Source: Oscillospiraceae bacterium (GTDB lineage: Bacteria > Bacillota > Clostridia > Oscillospirales > Ruminococcaceae). Taken from it: DNA of 64,000 nucleotides. Below, piece after piece: positions 36,430 through 44,646 of this stretch (position 1 is its first letter; the number at the start of each line of letters is the position of its first letter). The stretch lies in contig JAKSPL010000007.1 of the NCBI GenBank assembly GCA_024404815.1, forward strand, positions 1 to 64,000. Reading direction: 5' to 3'. Both the position numbers and the translations under genes were made by a program. Below the pieces are notes generated by a model. That model was not told the DNA's origin. It saw only the letters and a program-made list of their open reading frames with translations, and made no database searches.

Positions 36430-37377
36430 TTATTCTAACCGCGCAATTTCGCTGCAAATTCTTGCCATATCCTCCGCATCATACCGCTGGTCACAGGGCA
36501 GAGGCAGGATATTTTCCGCATAGTCTTTCTCGATGCCGTCTGCAAGCTCCAGCACATTCGGCCAGAGTGTCGGAACATAGATTTTCTCCGCAGCAAGACG
36601 CTTTTTGAGCATCATGCCGTTCGGATGATAGAACGGATATGCAAACGCGCCCTCAGGCAGTTTCAACTGTAACTGGTTCTGACTGCCGAGCTGAGCGTCC
36701 AAAAATCTGAAATTGTCCTCACGCCGCTTTTTCACCGCCGCATAGTCAATGGCACCCATCAGATTCTTTGTAAAATCAGACATTTCGCGCAGTTCCAAAT
36801 CCTTGAATCTGCGGTTTGACGCCTGATATTCCGCATAATATGCAGAAGCCGAGCCGCTTTCCAGCCGTCCGAGCAGATGCGTCAGGCGGTCGCCCGAAGT
36901 GTCCTTCGGAAGCGGTTCGTTCCATTTGGTATCACAAGCGGCGTATCCGCCATCGGGAACACCGAAAAATTTCCGACAGGAATAAACCGTCGGCATTCCA
37001 TCGACAGGTCTTTGGAAAAACGCCTGCACGTTGTCAAAAATCACATTGCCGTATCGTTTCTGATAGCCAAGTGCCGTATCTGCGTCGATCTGACCGTAAT
37101 AGTTGACGATGTACAGCCATTCATTCTCAGCAAGTTCTCTGTCAAAAAGCGGTTCGAAATTTGCGCCAATATGGTAAAATTCGTAAGGGATCCCCTCTCT
37201 GTCGCAGACACCGCTGACGGAATCACACAGGAAATACGGCAGCCAGACCTTTTTTGCCTTCTTGGCACGCAGAATATAAAGTGCGGCGTTGCGCGCGCTG
37301 TTGACAGGAATCAGCTCCGCATAGTACGAATTGCTGACCAGCGGCTCCAATGCAAGATATCCGCCGATTTCTTTCAT
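36430..37377 (-). CDS. Divergent DegT/DnrJ-type PLP-dependent protein
   Basis: The 315-residue product has the size and motif order of a DegT aminotransferase without strong overall similarity. An Asp in VIFDNVQAF (Asp115) matches the pyridine-nitrogen Asp, and Lys136 in YSCRKFFGVPDGGYA sits where the Schiff-base lysine does. GGAGGG seven bases before the ATG at 37377 supports the start. It lies between two ATP-grasp genes. It may be an aminotransferase or a sugar-binding relative. Confidence 0.62.
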   Translation of the reverse strand: MKEIGGYLALEPLVSNSYYAELIPVNSARNAALYILRAKKAKKVWLPYFLCDSVSGVCDREGIPYEFYHIGANFEPLFDRELAENEWLYIVNYYGQIDADTALGYQKRYGNVIFDNVQAFFQRPVDGMPTVYSCRKFFGVPDGGYAACDTKWNEPLPKDTSGDRLTHLLGRLESGSASAYYAEYQASNRRFKDLELREMSDFTKNLMGAIDYAAVKKRREDNFRFLDAQLGSQNQLQLKLPEGAFAYPFYHPNGMMLKKRLAAEKIYVPTLWPNVLELADGIEKDYAENILPLPCDQRYDAEDMARICSEIARLE

Positions 37378-37403
37378 ATGCAGTCCCTCCGCAGAACGCA
37401 GTG

Positions 37404-38603
37404 TCATTCCACCACGATCTCGATATGCTGATGAATATTTGTCAGATAGTCCTGCATTTGCTTTTCCGATTCAAAGCGAAAAAACACAATGCCCAGAGCT
37501 TTTGCGCTGTTGTCGAAATACTCGACAGCATCGCCCTTTTTCTTGTATACACAGGAGCGCACGATGTACGGCTGAATCTCTTCGGAAAACCGTACTTCAG
37601 AGAACTTCCCGTTTTTGTCAGTATGCAGGTTATGCGTTGCATAAAACGGATGTCCTTCGTTCTCAGGACGCGGCACAGGCACGCCCATTGCGGTCTGTAC
37701 GGACATCTCCACGATGTCAATGTCAAAAATCATGCTCAGCAGGTCAGGAATCATGTTGCCGCCGTTGCGCGGGCCGACATCAATCAGCCAGACCTGATTA
37801 TCCTCGTCAATGACCAGTTCCACATTCATCGCATTGGAACGGATGCCGAGCTTGTCCACAAGCGTTTGCAGCGTATCTTTTGCAAGCTGCAAATCCGAGG
37901 CAGAAAGCTCTGTCGGATAGCTTTTCCCGACAGGTACCAGCGGATTTACGGTGCTGTCCCGATGGCAATTCATCAGTCCCCAGAGTACGACCTCGCCGTT
38001 CTCCACGAACAGATCGCCGCCGATCAGGTACGGATGCTTCATGGTGATAAATTTCTCAATGATAATGCGGCTGCCTCTCGAAAAGCTGAACGCATAGGCA
38101 ACGGCTTTCTCTGCGTCCTCTGCGCTTTGCAAAACAGTAGCACCCTTACTGCCTGACGAATCTACGGGCTTGATGATCACAGGAAACCGAAACGCGCCAT
38201 TTCGCAGGTCACATACAGCAGAAGCTTCATCTGTATACCCTTTTGCGGTCGGCGTACAGAAGCCGTTTTCCGCCAGAAACGCTCTGAATTTATCCTTATT
38301 GCAAAGAATATCCACAGCGCGGTAAGGATTTCCGGGAAGTCCGAGCTGTTCTGCCACATAGGCAGCGGTCGGAGCGGCAGGGTCGGAGGCGTATGCCAGC
38401 ACACCGTCCACCTGCTCCTCTTTTGCGACTTGCAGTACAGCCTCCAGATCGGTCGTACTGACAAGATGGAAAGAATCTGCAGCATACTGTCCGGGATTAT
38501 CGGTCAGATAGTCACAAAGTACAGTATAATATCCAAGACGCTTCGCGGTTTCGATCGCAACAACCTGCTGTGCAGAACCGCCAAGCAGCAAAATCTTCTT
38601 CAT
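37404..38603 (-). CDS. ATP-grasp carboxylate-amine ligase (copy A)
   Basis: This 399-residue protein has MKKILLLGGSAQQVV at the pre-ATP-grasp domain, FPVIIKPVDSSGSKGA at the ATP loop near residue 145, IIEKFITM, and LIDVGPRNGGNMIPDLL at the metal site. It parallels the ATP-grasp at 34217, suggesting a duplicated pair. Such ligases join a carboxylate, often of an amino acid, to an amine. With a dTDP-amino-sugar pathway upstream, an aminoacylated sugar is a plausible product. Confidence 0.8.
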   Translation of the reverse strand: MKKILLLGGSAQQVVAIETAKRLGYYTVLCDYLTDNPGQYAADSFHLVSTTDLEAVLQVAKEEQVDGVLAYASDPAAPTAAYVAEQLGLPGNPYRAVDILCNKDKFRAFLAENGFCTPTAKGYTDEASAVCDLRNGAFRFPVIIKPVDSSGSKGATVLQSAEDAEKAVAYAFSFSRGSRIIIEKFITMKHPYLIGGDLFVENGEVVLWGLMNCHRDSTVNPLVPVGKSYPTELSASDLQLAKDTLQTLVDKLGIRSNAMNVELVIDEDNQVWLIDVGPRNGGNMIPDLLSMIFDIDIVEMSVQTAMGVPVPRPENEGHPFYATHNLHTDKNGKFSEVRFSEEIQPYIVRSCVYKKKGDAVEYFDNSAKALGIVFFRFESEKQMQDYLTNIHQHIEIVVE

Positions 38604-38642
38604 GTTCGGTTTATCGCCTTTCCAACTAGCTTTTCTGACGAT

Positions 38643-39746
38643 TCAGCTCATGCCGAGGATGACATCGCAGATCATGTCGATTTCGTCCGTTGTCAGTCCC
38701 TCGTACATCGGCAGTGTCAGGATTCGCAGGGAAGCATCATGCGCGATCGGTGTTTCCTGCACGTTATCATCACGATAGCACTTCATCTCGTTGATTGCAG
38801 GATAGAAATATTTTCTTGCAAAAATATCGTTTGCTGCAAGTTCGGCAAGCACATCGTCACGACTCTTACCAAAACGGGTCTCATCGAAATAAACGGGATA
38901 GTACGCATAATTCGGTTCTACGCCGATCTGACGGTTGCAAAGCCGAATGCCGTCCACGCCGCGCAGTCTGTCATCATAACATTTTGCGGCTAATGCGCGG
39001 GACTGAATACTCTCCTCAATATGGCGCAGGTTGCAAATACCCATCGCCGCACGGAATTCATCCATCTTCGCATTGCCGCCGACATCTGTGACATTTTCGC
39101 CGTGCTGACCGAAGTTTTTCAGTTCGTGCAGGGGACGGCGGAGCGATTCGTCGCTGAACGCGAGCGCACCGCCCTCTATTGTGTTAAATACTTTTGTTGC
39201 GTGGAAGCTGAACATTGCAGCATCGCCAAAGGTACCGACTCCACGGTTTCTGTACTTTGTACCGAATGCGTGGGCGGCATCGTAAACAACTTTGAGGTTA
39301 TGCTTCTTTGCAATACGGTCGATCGTTTCCACATCGCAGAGGTTGCCGTAGACATGTACAGGGACGATCGCCACGGTCTTATCGGTAATCAACGCCTCGA
39401 TCTTCTCGGGGTCGATGGTATAATCATCCGGTTTAATATCACAGAAAACGGGCTTCAAACCGTTTCTTGTGATGGCGTGGACAGTTGAAACAAATGTAAA
39501 CGGTGTAGTAATGACTTCACCGCCGCTGTCTTTGAGTCCCATTGCCTGAAAAGCCATTTCCAGTGCCATATGTCCGTTTACGAACATAGAAAGCTGCTGA
39601 ACGCCCAGGTAATCCATCAACTGATGCTGGAGCCGCTTATAGATCGGACCCATGTTGGTCAGATGATGCGATTCAAAAATCGGTTTTATCTCCTCACAAT
39701 ACTCCTCGAAATTCGGGAGAGAGGAACGTGTCACCAAAATACTCAT
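38643..39746 (-). CDS. DegT/DnrJ/EryC1/StrS aminotransferase
   Basis: This 367-residue PLP enzyme keeps the usual motifs: FVNGHMALEMA, TPFTFVSTVHAI, VPVHVYGNLCD, DAAHAFGT and the Schiff-base Lys185 in FHATKVFNTIEGG. Family members aminate 3- or 4-keto dTDP/UDP sugars. With rfbA and rfbB upstream, the likely substrate is dTDP-4-keto-6-deoxyglucose, giving a dTDP-4-amino-4,6-dideoxy sugar, but the position and stereochemistry are not resolved. Confidence 0.9.
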   Translation of the reverse strand: MSILVTRSSLPNFEEYCEEIKPIFESHHLTNMGPIYKRLQHQLMDYLGVQQLSMFVNGHMALEMAFQAMGLKDSGGEVITTPFTFVSTVHAITRNGLKPVFCDIKPDDYTIDPEKIEALITDKTVAIVPVHVYGNLCDVETIDRIAKKHNLKVVYDAAHAFGTKYRNRGVGTFGDAAMFSFHATKVFNTIEGGALAFSDESLRRPLHELKNFGQHGENVTDVGGNAKMDEFRAAMGICNLRHIEESIQSRALAAKCYDDRLRGVDGIRLCNRQIGVEPNYAYYPVYFDETRFGKSRDDVLAELAANDIFARKYFYPAINEMKCYRDDNVQETPIAHDASLRILTLPMYEGLTTDEIDMICDVILGMS

Positions 39747-39769
39747 AATTCTCGCCCCAGTTTTCCTTT

Positions 39770-40429
39770 TTATCTCAGTGCGATCTCCAAAACCTCTGCC
39801 GCAATATCCTCTATGGTGCGGAGCTGATCATTCTGTACGCATTCCACCGTTGTCCAGTTGAGATGCGCAGTACAGTAATCCGCCGCCTGACGGCAGCTTT
39901 TCAGATAGCCGAGATTGCTTTCGTGAATATCTTTCTTTCCCTCATCCCCGTCATATCTTCCGCTCAACAGTTCCTGACTGATCTCAGGATCCACGCGCAG
40001 ATAAATGACAGCATCGGGGACGGGGATTCCCATCTGCTGATATTCATACTTGAACAGCCAGTCCAGAAATTCGTCCCACTCCGCCTGCGGGAGTTTCGCA
40101 CACTGGTGGATGGCGTTCGATGTTGTGTAGCGGTCGGCAATAATTATGCCGCCGTCCTCATAGAATTGTTTCCAGCCCTGATGAAAGCTCACATAGCGGT
40201 CAATCGCAAAGAAAGTCGATGCCGCATAGGCGTTGACAGCATTCGGATCATTGCCGAATTCGCCGTGAAGATAACTTTCCAGCAGGGACGCTGCCTGTGT
40301 GCCGTAGCTCGGAAACGAAATCCGTCTGACATTTTTTCCTTCTGCCTGAAGGGTTTCGAACAGCTTCTTGGTTTGCGTTCCCTTACCGCTGCCGTCCAGT
40401 CCCTCCACTACAATCAATTTTCCTGCCAT
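39770..40429 (-). CDS. Thymidylate kinase-like protein
   Basis: The 219-residue product has the P-loop GLDGSGKGTQ near the start, FPSYGTQAASLLESYL, ADRYTTSNAIHQ and the lid-like RYDGDEGKKDIHE. It matches dTMP kinase, which makes dTDP. The gene begins at 40429 behind GAGGAAC and follows rfbB by 8 bp. A second, housekeeping tmk elsewhere would be expected; here it may top up dTDP/dTTP for nucleotide-sugar synthesis. Confidence 0.85.
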   Translation of the reverse strand: MAGKLIVVEGLDGSGKGTQTKKLFETLQAEGKNVRRISFPSYGTQAASLLESYLHGEFGNDPNAVNAYAASTFFAIDRYVSFHQGWKQFYEDGGIIIADRYTTSNAIHQCAKLPQAEWDEFLDWLFKYEYQQMGIPVPDAVIYLRVDPEISQELLSGRYDGDEGKKDIHESNLGYLKSCRQAADYCTAHLNWTTVECVQNDQLRTIEDIAAEVLEIALR

Positions 40430-40437
40430 GATGTTCC

Positions 40438-41475
40438 TCATCCGATCGAGAGAAGTTCCCGATTTCCGTACATTTTCTGATAATAGTCCTGATAATCGCC
40501 CGAGAGGATCTCCTCCCACCAGGTACGGTGCGTGAGGTACCAGTCGATGGTTTTCTGGATGCCGTCTGCAAATTTGGTTTCAGGCAGCCAGCCGAGTTCA
40601 TTGTGGATCTTGGTCGGGTCGATCGCATAGCGCATATCGTGTCCCTTGCGGTCAGAAACGTGCTCGATCAAAGTCTCGGGCTTGCCGAGTGCTTTACAGA
40701 TCATCTTTACGATGTCGATATTCCGCATTTCATTGTGTCCGCCGATGTTGTAGACTTCACCGACTCTGCCGTTTCGAATGATGAGGTCGATCGCCTTGCA
40801 GTGATCTTCGACATACAGCCAGTCACGGACATTGAGTCCCTCGCCGTAAACGGGAAGCTTTTCATCTGCAAGTGCATGAGTGATCATCAGCGGGATCAGC
40901 TTTTCGGGGAAGTGGTACGGTCCGTAGTTGTTCGAGCAGCGGCTGATGGAAACGGGAAGTCCGTAGGTTCTGTGGTACGCAAGGACAAGCAGATCTGCGC
41001 CTGCTTTCGAACTGCTGTACGGACTGCTGGTATGGATCGGCGTCGTTTCGGTAAAGAACAAATCAGGTCTGTCGAGCGGCAGATCGCCGTACACCTCGTC
41101 TGTCGATACCTGATGATACCGCTTGATGCCGTACTGACGGCACGCATCCATAAGGGTCGCAGTACCGATGATGTTGGTGCGGAGAAAAATCTCAGGATCA
41201 ACGATTGAACGGTCTACATGGGATTCCGCTGCGAAATTGACCACCATATCAGGGGTTTCTTCCTCGAACAGCTTACAGATTGCCTCTCTGTCACAGATGT
41301 CTGCTTTGACAAAGCGGAATTTCGGATTGTCCATGACATCCTTTAATGTCGAAAGGTTGCCTGCGTAAGTCAGCTTGTCCACGCAGACGATTCTGTCTTC
41401 CGGATGGTTACGGAGCATATAGAAGATAAAGTTTGAGCCAATGAAGCCGGCGCCGCCGGTTACGATGATGGTCAT
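40438..41475 (-). CDS. rfbB: dTDP-glucose 4,6-dehydratase
   Basis: RfbB (345 residues) converts dTDP-glucose to dTDP-4-keto-6-deoxyglucose. It has the NAD motif [19 protein letters not shown], the YSSSKAGAD active-site motif and [14 protein letters not shown]. It overlaps the rfbA stop (ATGA). Neither rfbC nor rfbD, needed for dTDP-rhamnose, is in the window. Confidence 0.96.
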   Translation of the reverse strand: MTIIVTGGAGFIGSNFIFYMLRNHPEDRIVCVDKLTYAGNLSTLKDVMDNPKFRFVKADICDREAICKLFEEETPDMVVNFAAESHVDRSIVDPEIFLRTNIIGTATLMDACRQYGIKRYHQVSTDEVYGDLPLDRPDLFFTETTPIHTSSPYSSSKAGADLLVLAYHRTYGLPVSISRCSNNYGPYHFPEKLIPLMITHALADEKLPVYGEGLNVRDWLYVEDHCKAIDLIIRNGRVGEVYNIGGHNEMRNIDIVKMICKALGKPETLIEHVSDRKGHDMRYAIDPTKIHNELGWLPETKFADGIQKTIDWYLTHRTWWEEILSGDYQDYYQKMYGNRELLSIG

Positions 41476-42353
41476 TGTTTCTTACCCTCCACGAGAGAAA
41501 TAATATATTTTCCGTACTCGGTCTGTTCAAGTTCCCGACCGAGTGCGAGAAACTGCTCTTTGGTAATAAACTGACGATTATAGGCAACTTCCTCGATGCA
41601 CGCGACATAAAAGCCCTGTGCTTCCTGTACAATTTTCACGAAGCTGCTTGCTTCGAACATTGCAGCGGGGTTGCCGGTATCGTACCATGTCATACCTCTG
41701 CGCATCGTGGTGACATGGAGTTCTTTCATTTCGAGATAAACATTGTTGACTGCGGTGATCTCCAGTTCACCGCGTTCGGAAGGTTCGATGTGCTTGGCAA
41801 TGTCAATGACGCGGTTGTCATAAAAATACAGACCGGGAACCGCAAAATTCGATTTCGGATTTTTGGGTTTTTCCTCAATGGAAATCGCAACATTATTCTC
41901 ATCAAATTCGACCACGCCGTATGCGGTCGGATCCTTGACCTGATAGCCGAACACAACTGCTCCGCCGCTTTCTACGCGTCTGCGTGCTTTTGCAAGCGTG
42001 TCAGAAAACGTGTGTCCATAAAACACATTGTCGCCGAGTGCCAGACAAACGCTGTCATCGCCAATGAATTTCTCGCCGATGATGAAAGCTTCTGCAAGAC
42101 CGTTTGCCTCTGCCTGTTCCGCATAGGAAATGGAGATGCCGATTCGGGAACCATCGCCGAGGAGCTGCTTGTAACTAGGAAGTGCTTCAGGTGTGGAAAT
42201 AATGAGGATTTCACGGATTCCGGCAAGCATCAGCGTAGAAAGCGGATAATAAACCAACGGTTTATCATACACCGGCAAAAGCTGTTTGCTGACCGATTTT
42301 GTAATGGGATAAAGTCTGGTGCCTTTTCCGCCTGCAAGGATGATACCTTTCAT
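41472..42353 (-). CDS. rfbA: Glucose-1-phosphate thymidylyltransferase
   Basis: This 293-residue nucleotidyltransferase makes dTDP-glucose from dTTP and glucose 1-phosphate. Hallmarks are [25 protein letters not shown] at the start, ALGDNVFYG and [18 protein letters not shown] precedes the ATG. It is the first gene of the polysaccharide operon, behind a pair of promoters. Confidence 0.95.
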   Translation of the reverse strand: MKGIILAGGKGTRLYPITKSVSKQLLPVYDKPLVYYPLSTLMLAGIREILIISTPEALPSYKQLLGDGSRIGISISYAEQAEANGLAEAFIIGEKFIGDDSVCLALGDNVFYGHTFSDTLAKARRRVESGGAVVFGYQVKDPTAYGVVEFDENNVAISIEEKPKNPKSNFAVPGLYFYDNRVIDIAKHIEPSERGELEITAVNNVYLEMKELHVTTMRRGMTWYDTGNPAAMFEASSFVKIVQEAQGFYVACIEEVAYNRQFITKEQFLALGRELEQTEYGKYIISLVEGKKQ

Positions 42354-42671
42354 GAATCTGAACCCCTTTTCTTCAACGTAAAAATACGTATATTCAAATT
42401 TTTCGATGCATTTGTAATTTCACACGGGCATACCTAGTCACATCTGTGTATACGACACTAATCATAGTTTACCATATTCCCCCTAAAAAATCAAGTCTTT
42501 TTTCCCACAATCAGCGTACCACGCCTATTTTTGTAAAACCTGACAATATTCATGTCATTTCGCACGAAAAATGCGCTTATTTTTTGTGCAGTCAAAACAG
42601 AAAATGAGTGTAGGATTTTCCACACATTCAATAACATTATCAACATGAGCGTATGGATTCCGCCTGGTGTC
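42354..42671 (-). other. Gene-free leader upstream of rfbA
   Basis: About 320 bp, minus strand, between the distal promoter start near 42671 and rfbA hold no credible gene. Small reading frames lack good ribosome sites. It includes the proximal promoter and small inverted repeats such as GTGTCGTATACAC near 42450. I found no recognisable riboswitch. Confidence 0.5.
42466..42494 (-). promoter_or_regulatory. Proximal promoter of the polysaccharide operon
   Basis: TTGATT at 42489-42494 and TAAACT at 42466-42471 are 17 nt apart on the minus strand. Expected start is near 42459, about 106 nt before rfbA. Confidence 0.65.
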
Positions 42672-42677
42672 ATCTCA

Positions 42678-42706
42678 ATTATAATAGATTTTTCAGCATT
42701 CGTCAA
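42678..42706 (-). promoter_or_regulatory. Distal promoter of the polysaccharide operon
   Basis: TTGACG at 42701-42706 and TATAAT at 42678-42683 are 17 nt apart on the minus strand. Transcripts would have about 320 nt before rfbA. Confidence 0.7.
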
Positions 42707-42787
42707 CAGTAAAACGTTGGAAATACGATGGTTTCATGTGAAGTGTATTTCTCTCGCGGACAGATTTACAGTTTGTTAGAAAATGCC

Positions 42788-42802
42788 GTACAACAGTTGT
42801 AC
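42788..42802. repeat. Perfect palindrome GTACAAC-A-GTTGTAC
   Basis: Seven-base arms around a single A. It lies between the spoIIID terminator and the distal polysaccharide promoter, 82 bp upstream of that promoter's -35 box, and could bind a dimeric regulator. Confidence 0.45.
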
Positions 42803-42806
42803 GTAC

Positions 42807-42857
42807 AAAAAACGGCACACACAGAGTGACCAAAAATTGCTCTGTGCCGCCGTTTTT
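42807..42857 (-). terminator. Terminator of spoIIID
   Basis: On the minus strand AAAAACGGC-GGCACAGAG pairs with CTCTGTGTGTGCCGTTTTTT, with a small bulge. It follows the spoIIID stop by about 25 bp and ends in six T. Confidence 0.85.
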
Positions 42858-42881
42858 CTAAAAATAGGATTCGAAAAATGG

Positions 42882-43172
42882 TCAGTGAAGAAATTTCTCC
42901 CGTTCATACTTGCGCTTGGTTGCAAGTCCGCCTCGAATATGTCGTTCCTGCTTGTTTTTCTCTGTTACGGCCTTCACTTCTGCATATAGTCCTGCCTGTA
43001 ACTGCGGCAGTTTTGCGGTAATATCCTTATGGACGGTCGATTTGGAGATTCCGAACGCCTTTGCGGTACTGCGGACTGTCGCGGAATGCTCGACAATGTA
43101 CTCCCCCAGCCGAATTGCACGTATATCCAGCAAATTCTGTTCTCCTGCCGCCGCACCTTGTTTGGTTTTCAA
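42882..43172 (-). CDS. spoIIID: Stage III sporulation regulator SpoIIID
   Basis: SpoIIID (96 residues) is a small mother-cell DNA-binding regulator. Seen are RLGEYIVEHSATVRSTAKAFGISKSTVHKDI (helix-turn-helix) and HIRGGLATKRKY, the conserved second DNA-contact basic motif. The start codon is TTG at 43172 with GAGGAG nine bases upstream. An imperfect sigma-E-like pair (GGTATTT and CATATGGT, 14 nt apart) lies in front, at low confidence. mbl, its usual neighbour, is not here. Confidence 0.88.
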   Translation of the reverse strand: MKTKQGAAAGEQNLLDIRAIRLGEYIVEHSATVRSTAKAFGISKSTVHKDITAKLPQLQAGLYAEVKAVTEKNKQERHIRGGLATKRKYEREKFLH

Positions 43173-43252
43173 TCTGCATCACTCCTCAAAACGGTTTGTG
43201 CGCTGCCTATCTCACCATATGCGGCAAATTTGCAGAAAATACCCATCTGCAC

Positions 43253-43297
43253 AAAAAACGCACATGACTCCGATGATTCGGTATCATGTGCGTTTTT
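43253..43297 (-). terminator. Terminator of the patatin-like gene
   Basis: AAAAACGCACATGA and TCATGTGCGTTTTTT pair on the minus strand, about 15 bp after the stop. It separates the phospholipase gene from spoIIID. Confidence 0.88.
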
Positions 43298-43311
43298 ACG
43301 TTATGAAATTG

Positions 43312-44562
43312 TCAGTCGTCCGGTTCATCGCGCAGCGCACGGAAATCTTTCAGCAGCGCAGATGCGCGTTCCAGTATTTTCTCCTTGGAAAGTCCGCTTT
43401 TGCCGAGTGTGAGGATCTGTTCCAGCACATCATCGCTCTGCCGTCTGGGAGCATAAATATTCGCATTTGCTTCAAAATGTGTCAATGCCTGCTGCATACG
43501 TTCTGCGTTCAGCACCCACGCACGCCGCACCCCGTCAGGATCCAGAATCCGATAGTGACCGTCCAGCCCCTTGACACGGTGCTGCTGCACGCGCCAGCCG
43601 TCACGTTCGAAAATATCATTATACCAAAGTTTTCCCTCCATTGTTTTGACGGGAAGATTCGGGATGAAGTCTGCATCGCAGCACTCCAGAAACCGCGTAA
43701 ATGCAACACCATTCGGCAGGATTCGCGCCATCTCCGAAATCAGGCGTTCATTGCCGTCGTCATAGGCTTCCAGATAATTTGCCGCACACAATCTGCCCTG
43801 TGACAGCCGCTCCTCGATTCGCTCCGAAGAAAAATTCAGCGTGCCGCGGAGCAATCCGCCCAACGACTTGTTCGGTTTCAACAGCATCAGTGTGCAGTCA
43901 GGATAGACCGTGTGAAGATTCACCTTTCCAAAGCCGCGCACCAGCTTCACATTCTGTACGCCGTCCAGATACATTTCGCTGTCATGGGCAACGATCATGA
44001 TGTCACGGCAGCCGATGTCATGCAGCGGTTCGATACAGAGATTTCCCGTCTGTACCATGCCGCCGTCCATAAACACATCGCCGTTATACTGCACAGGATC
44101 ATATGCCGCAGGGATCGCAGAACTCGCCATCAGCAATGTGCGGATCGCATCGTTCGGCAAACCGTTCAGCTGATAAAATTCTACACGCGATTCCGTCACA
44201 TTCCACACACTCGCAAACAGCTGTAAAGGCGAACTGCTGACCAATTCCAGCGGCAGCAGATGCAGCAATCGAATCATACCCTGCCGCGAAAAGATCGCTG
44301 TTCCGCTTGTACCGACAGAAAGCAGATCTTCACGCTGAATCTGCTTCCAGATGTTTTCCAGCAGTTCGATATTTCCGTTTGCACAGGCGATCGCATAGAG
44401 TGCCATGTTGAGTGCGCCGACTGAACAGCCTGCAACTGCTTTCACCTCCGACAGCACGCCGCGTTTATAGAGCACTTCCAGCGCACCCGCCTGAAACGCG
44501 CCCTTTGCGCCGCCGCCGCAGAGTGCAAGTCCTATCGGCTTTTTCTGTGAATTGGCTGCCAT
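43312..44562 (-). CDS. Patatin-like phospholipase
   Basis: This 416-residue protein has the patatin catalytic set: GGGAKGAFQAGAL oxyanion loop near residue 17, nucleophile Ser in GCSVGALN and the DGG of FMDGGMVQ. It should hydrolyse lipid acyl esters with a Ser-Asp dyad, in the cytoplasm or at the inner face of the membrane. A C-terminal region of about 150 residues has no recognised domain. AGGA precedes the ATG at 44562. It follows the second ABC operon after its terminator. Confidence 0.87.
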   Translation of the reverse strand: MAANSQKKPIGLALCGGGAKGAFQAGALEVLYKRGVLSEVKAVAGCSVGALNMALYAIACANGNIELLENIWKQIQREDLLSVGTSGTAIFSRQGMIRLLHLLPLELVSSSPLQLFASVWNVTESRVEFYQLNGLPNDAIRTLLMASSAIPAAYDPVQYNGDVFMDGGMVQTGNLCIEPLHDIGCRDIMIVAHDSEMYLDGVQNVKLVRGFGKVNLHTVYPDCTLMLLKPNKSLGGLLRGTLNFSSERIEERLSQGRLCAANYLEAYDDGNERLISEMARILPNGVAFTRFLECCDADFIPNLPVKTMEGKLWYNDIFERDGWRVQQHRVKGLDGHYRILDPDGVRRAWVLNAERMQQALTHFEANANIYAPRRQSDDVLEQILTLGKSGLSKEKILERASALLKDFRALRDEPDD

Positions 44563-44606
44563 ATTCTGCCGTCCTTTCATCCACTATTCTGTATGAAACC
44601 CTACAA

Positions 44607-44638
44607 ATTCGGACGGATGTACTGACACCCGTCCGAAT
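44607..44638 (-). terminator. Terminator of the second ABC/DUF4340 operon
   Basis: ATTCGGACGG and CCGTCCGAAT form a 10-bp stem with a 12-nt loop. Only a weak T-run follows on the minus strand, so some read-through into the phospholipase gene is possible. Confidence 0.65.
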
Positions 44639-44646
44639 ACTTGTGA

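Noticed and set aside
42490-42560. ops/JUMPstart-like element (GGCGTGGTACGCTG) in the rfbA leader
   Set aside because: It differs from GGCGGTAGCGTG at several positions and is not in the expected hairpin.
42491-42706. 71-codon minus-strand frame upstream of rfbA
   Set aside because: Its TTG start is the -35 box of the distal promoter, so it would not be in the transcript.
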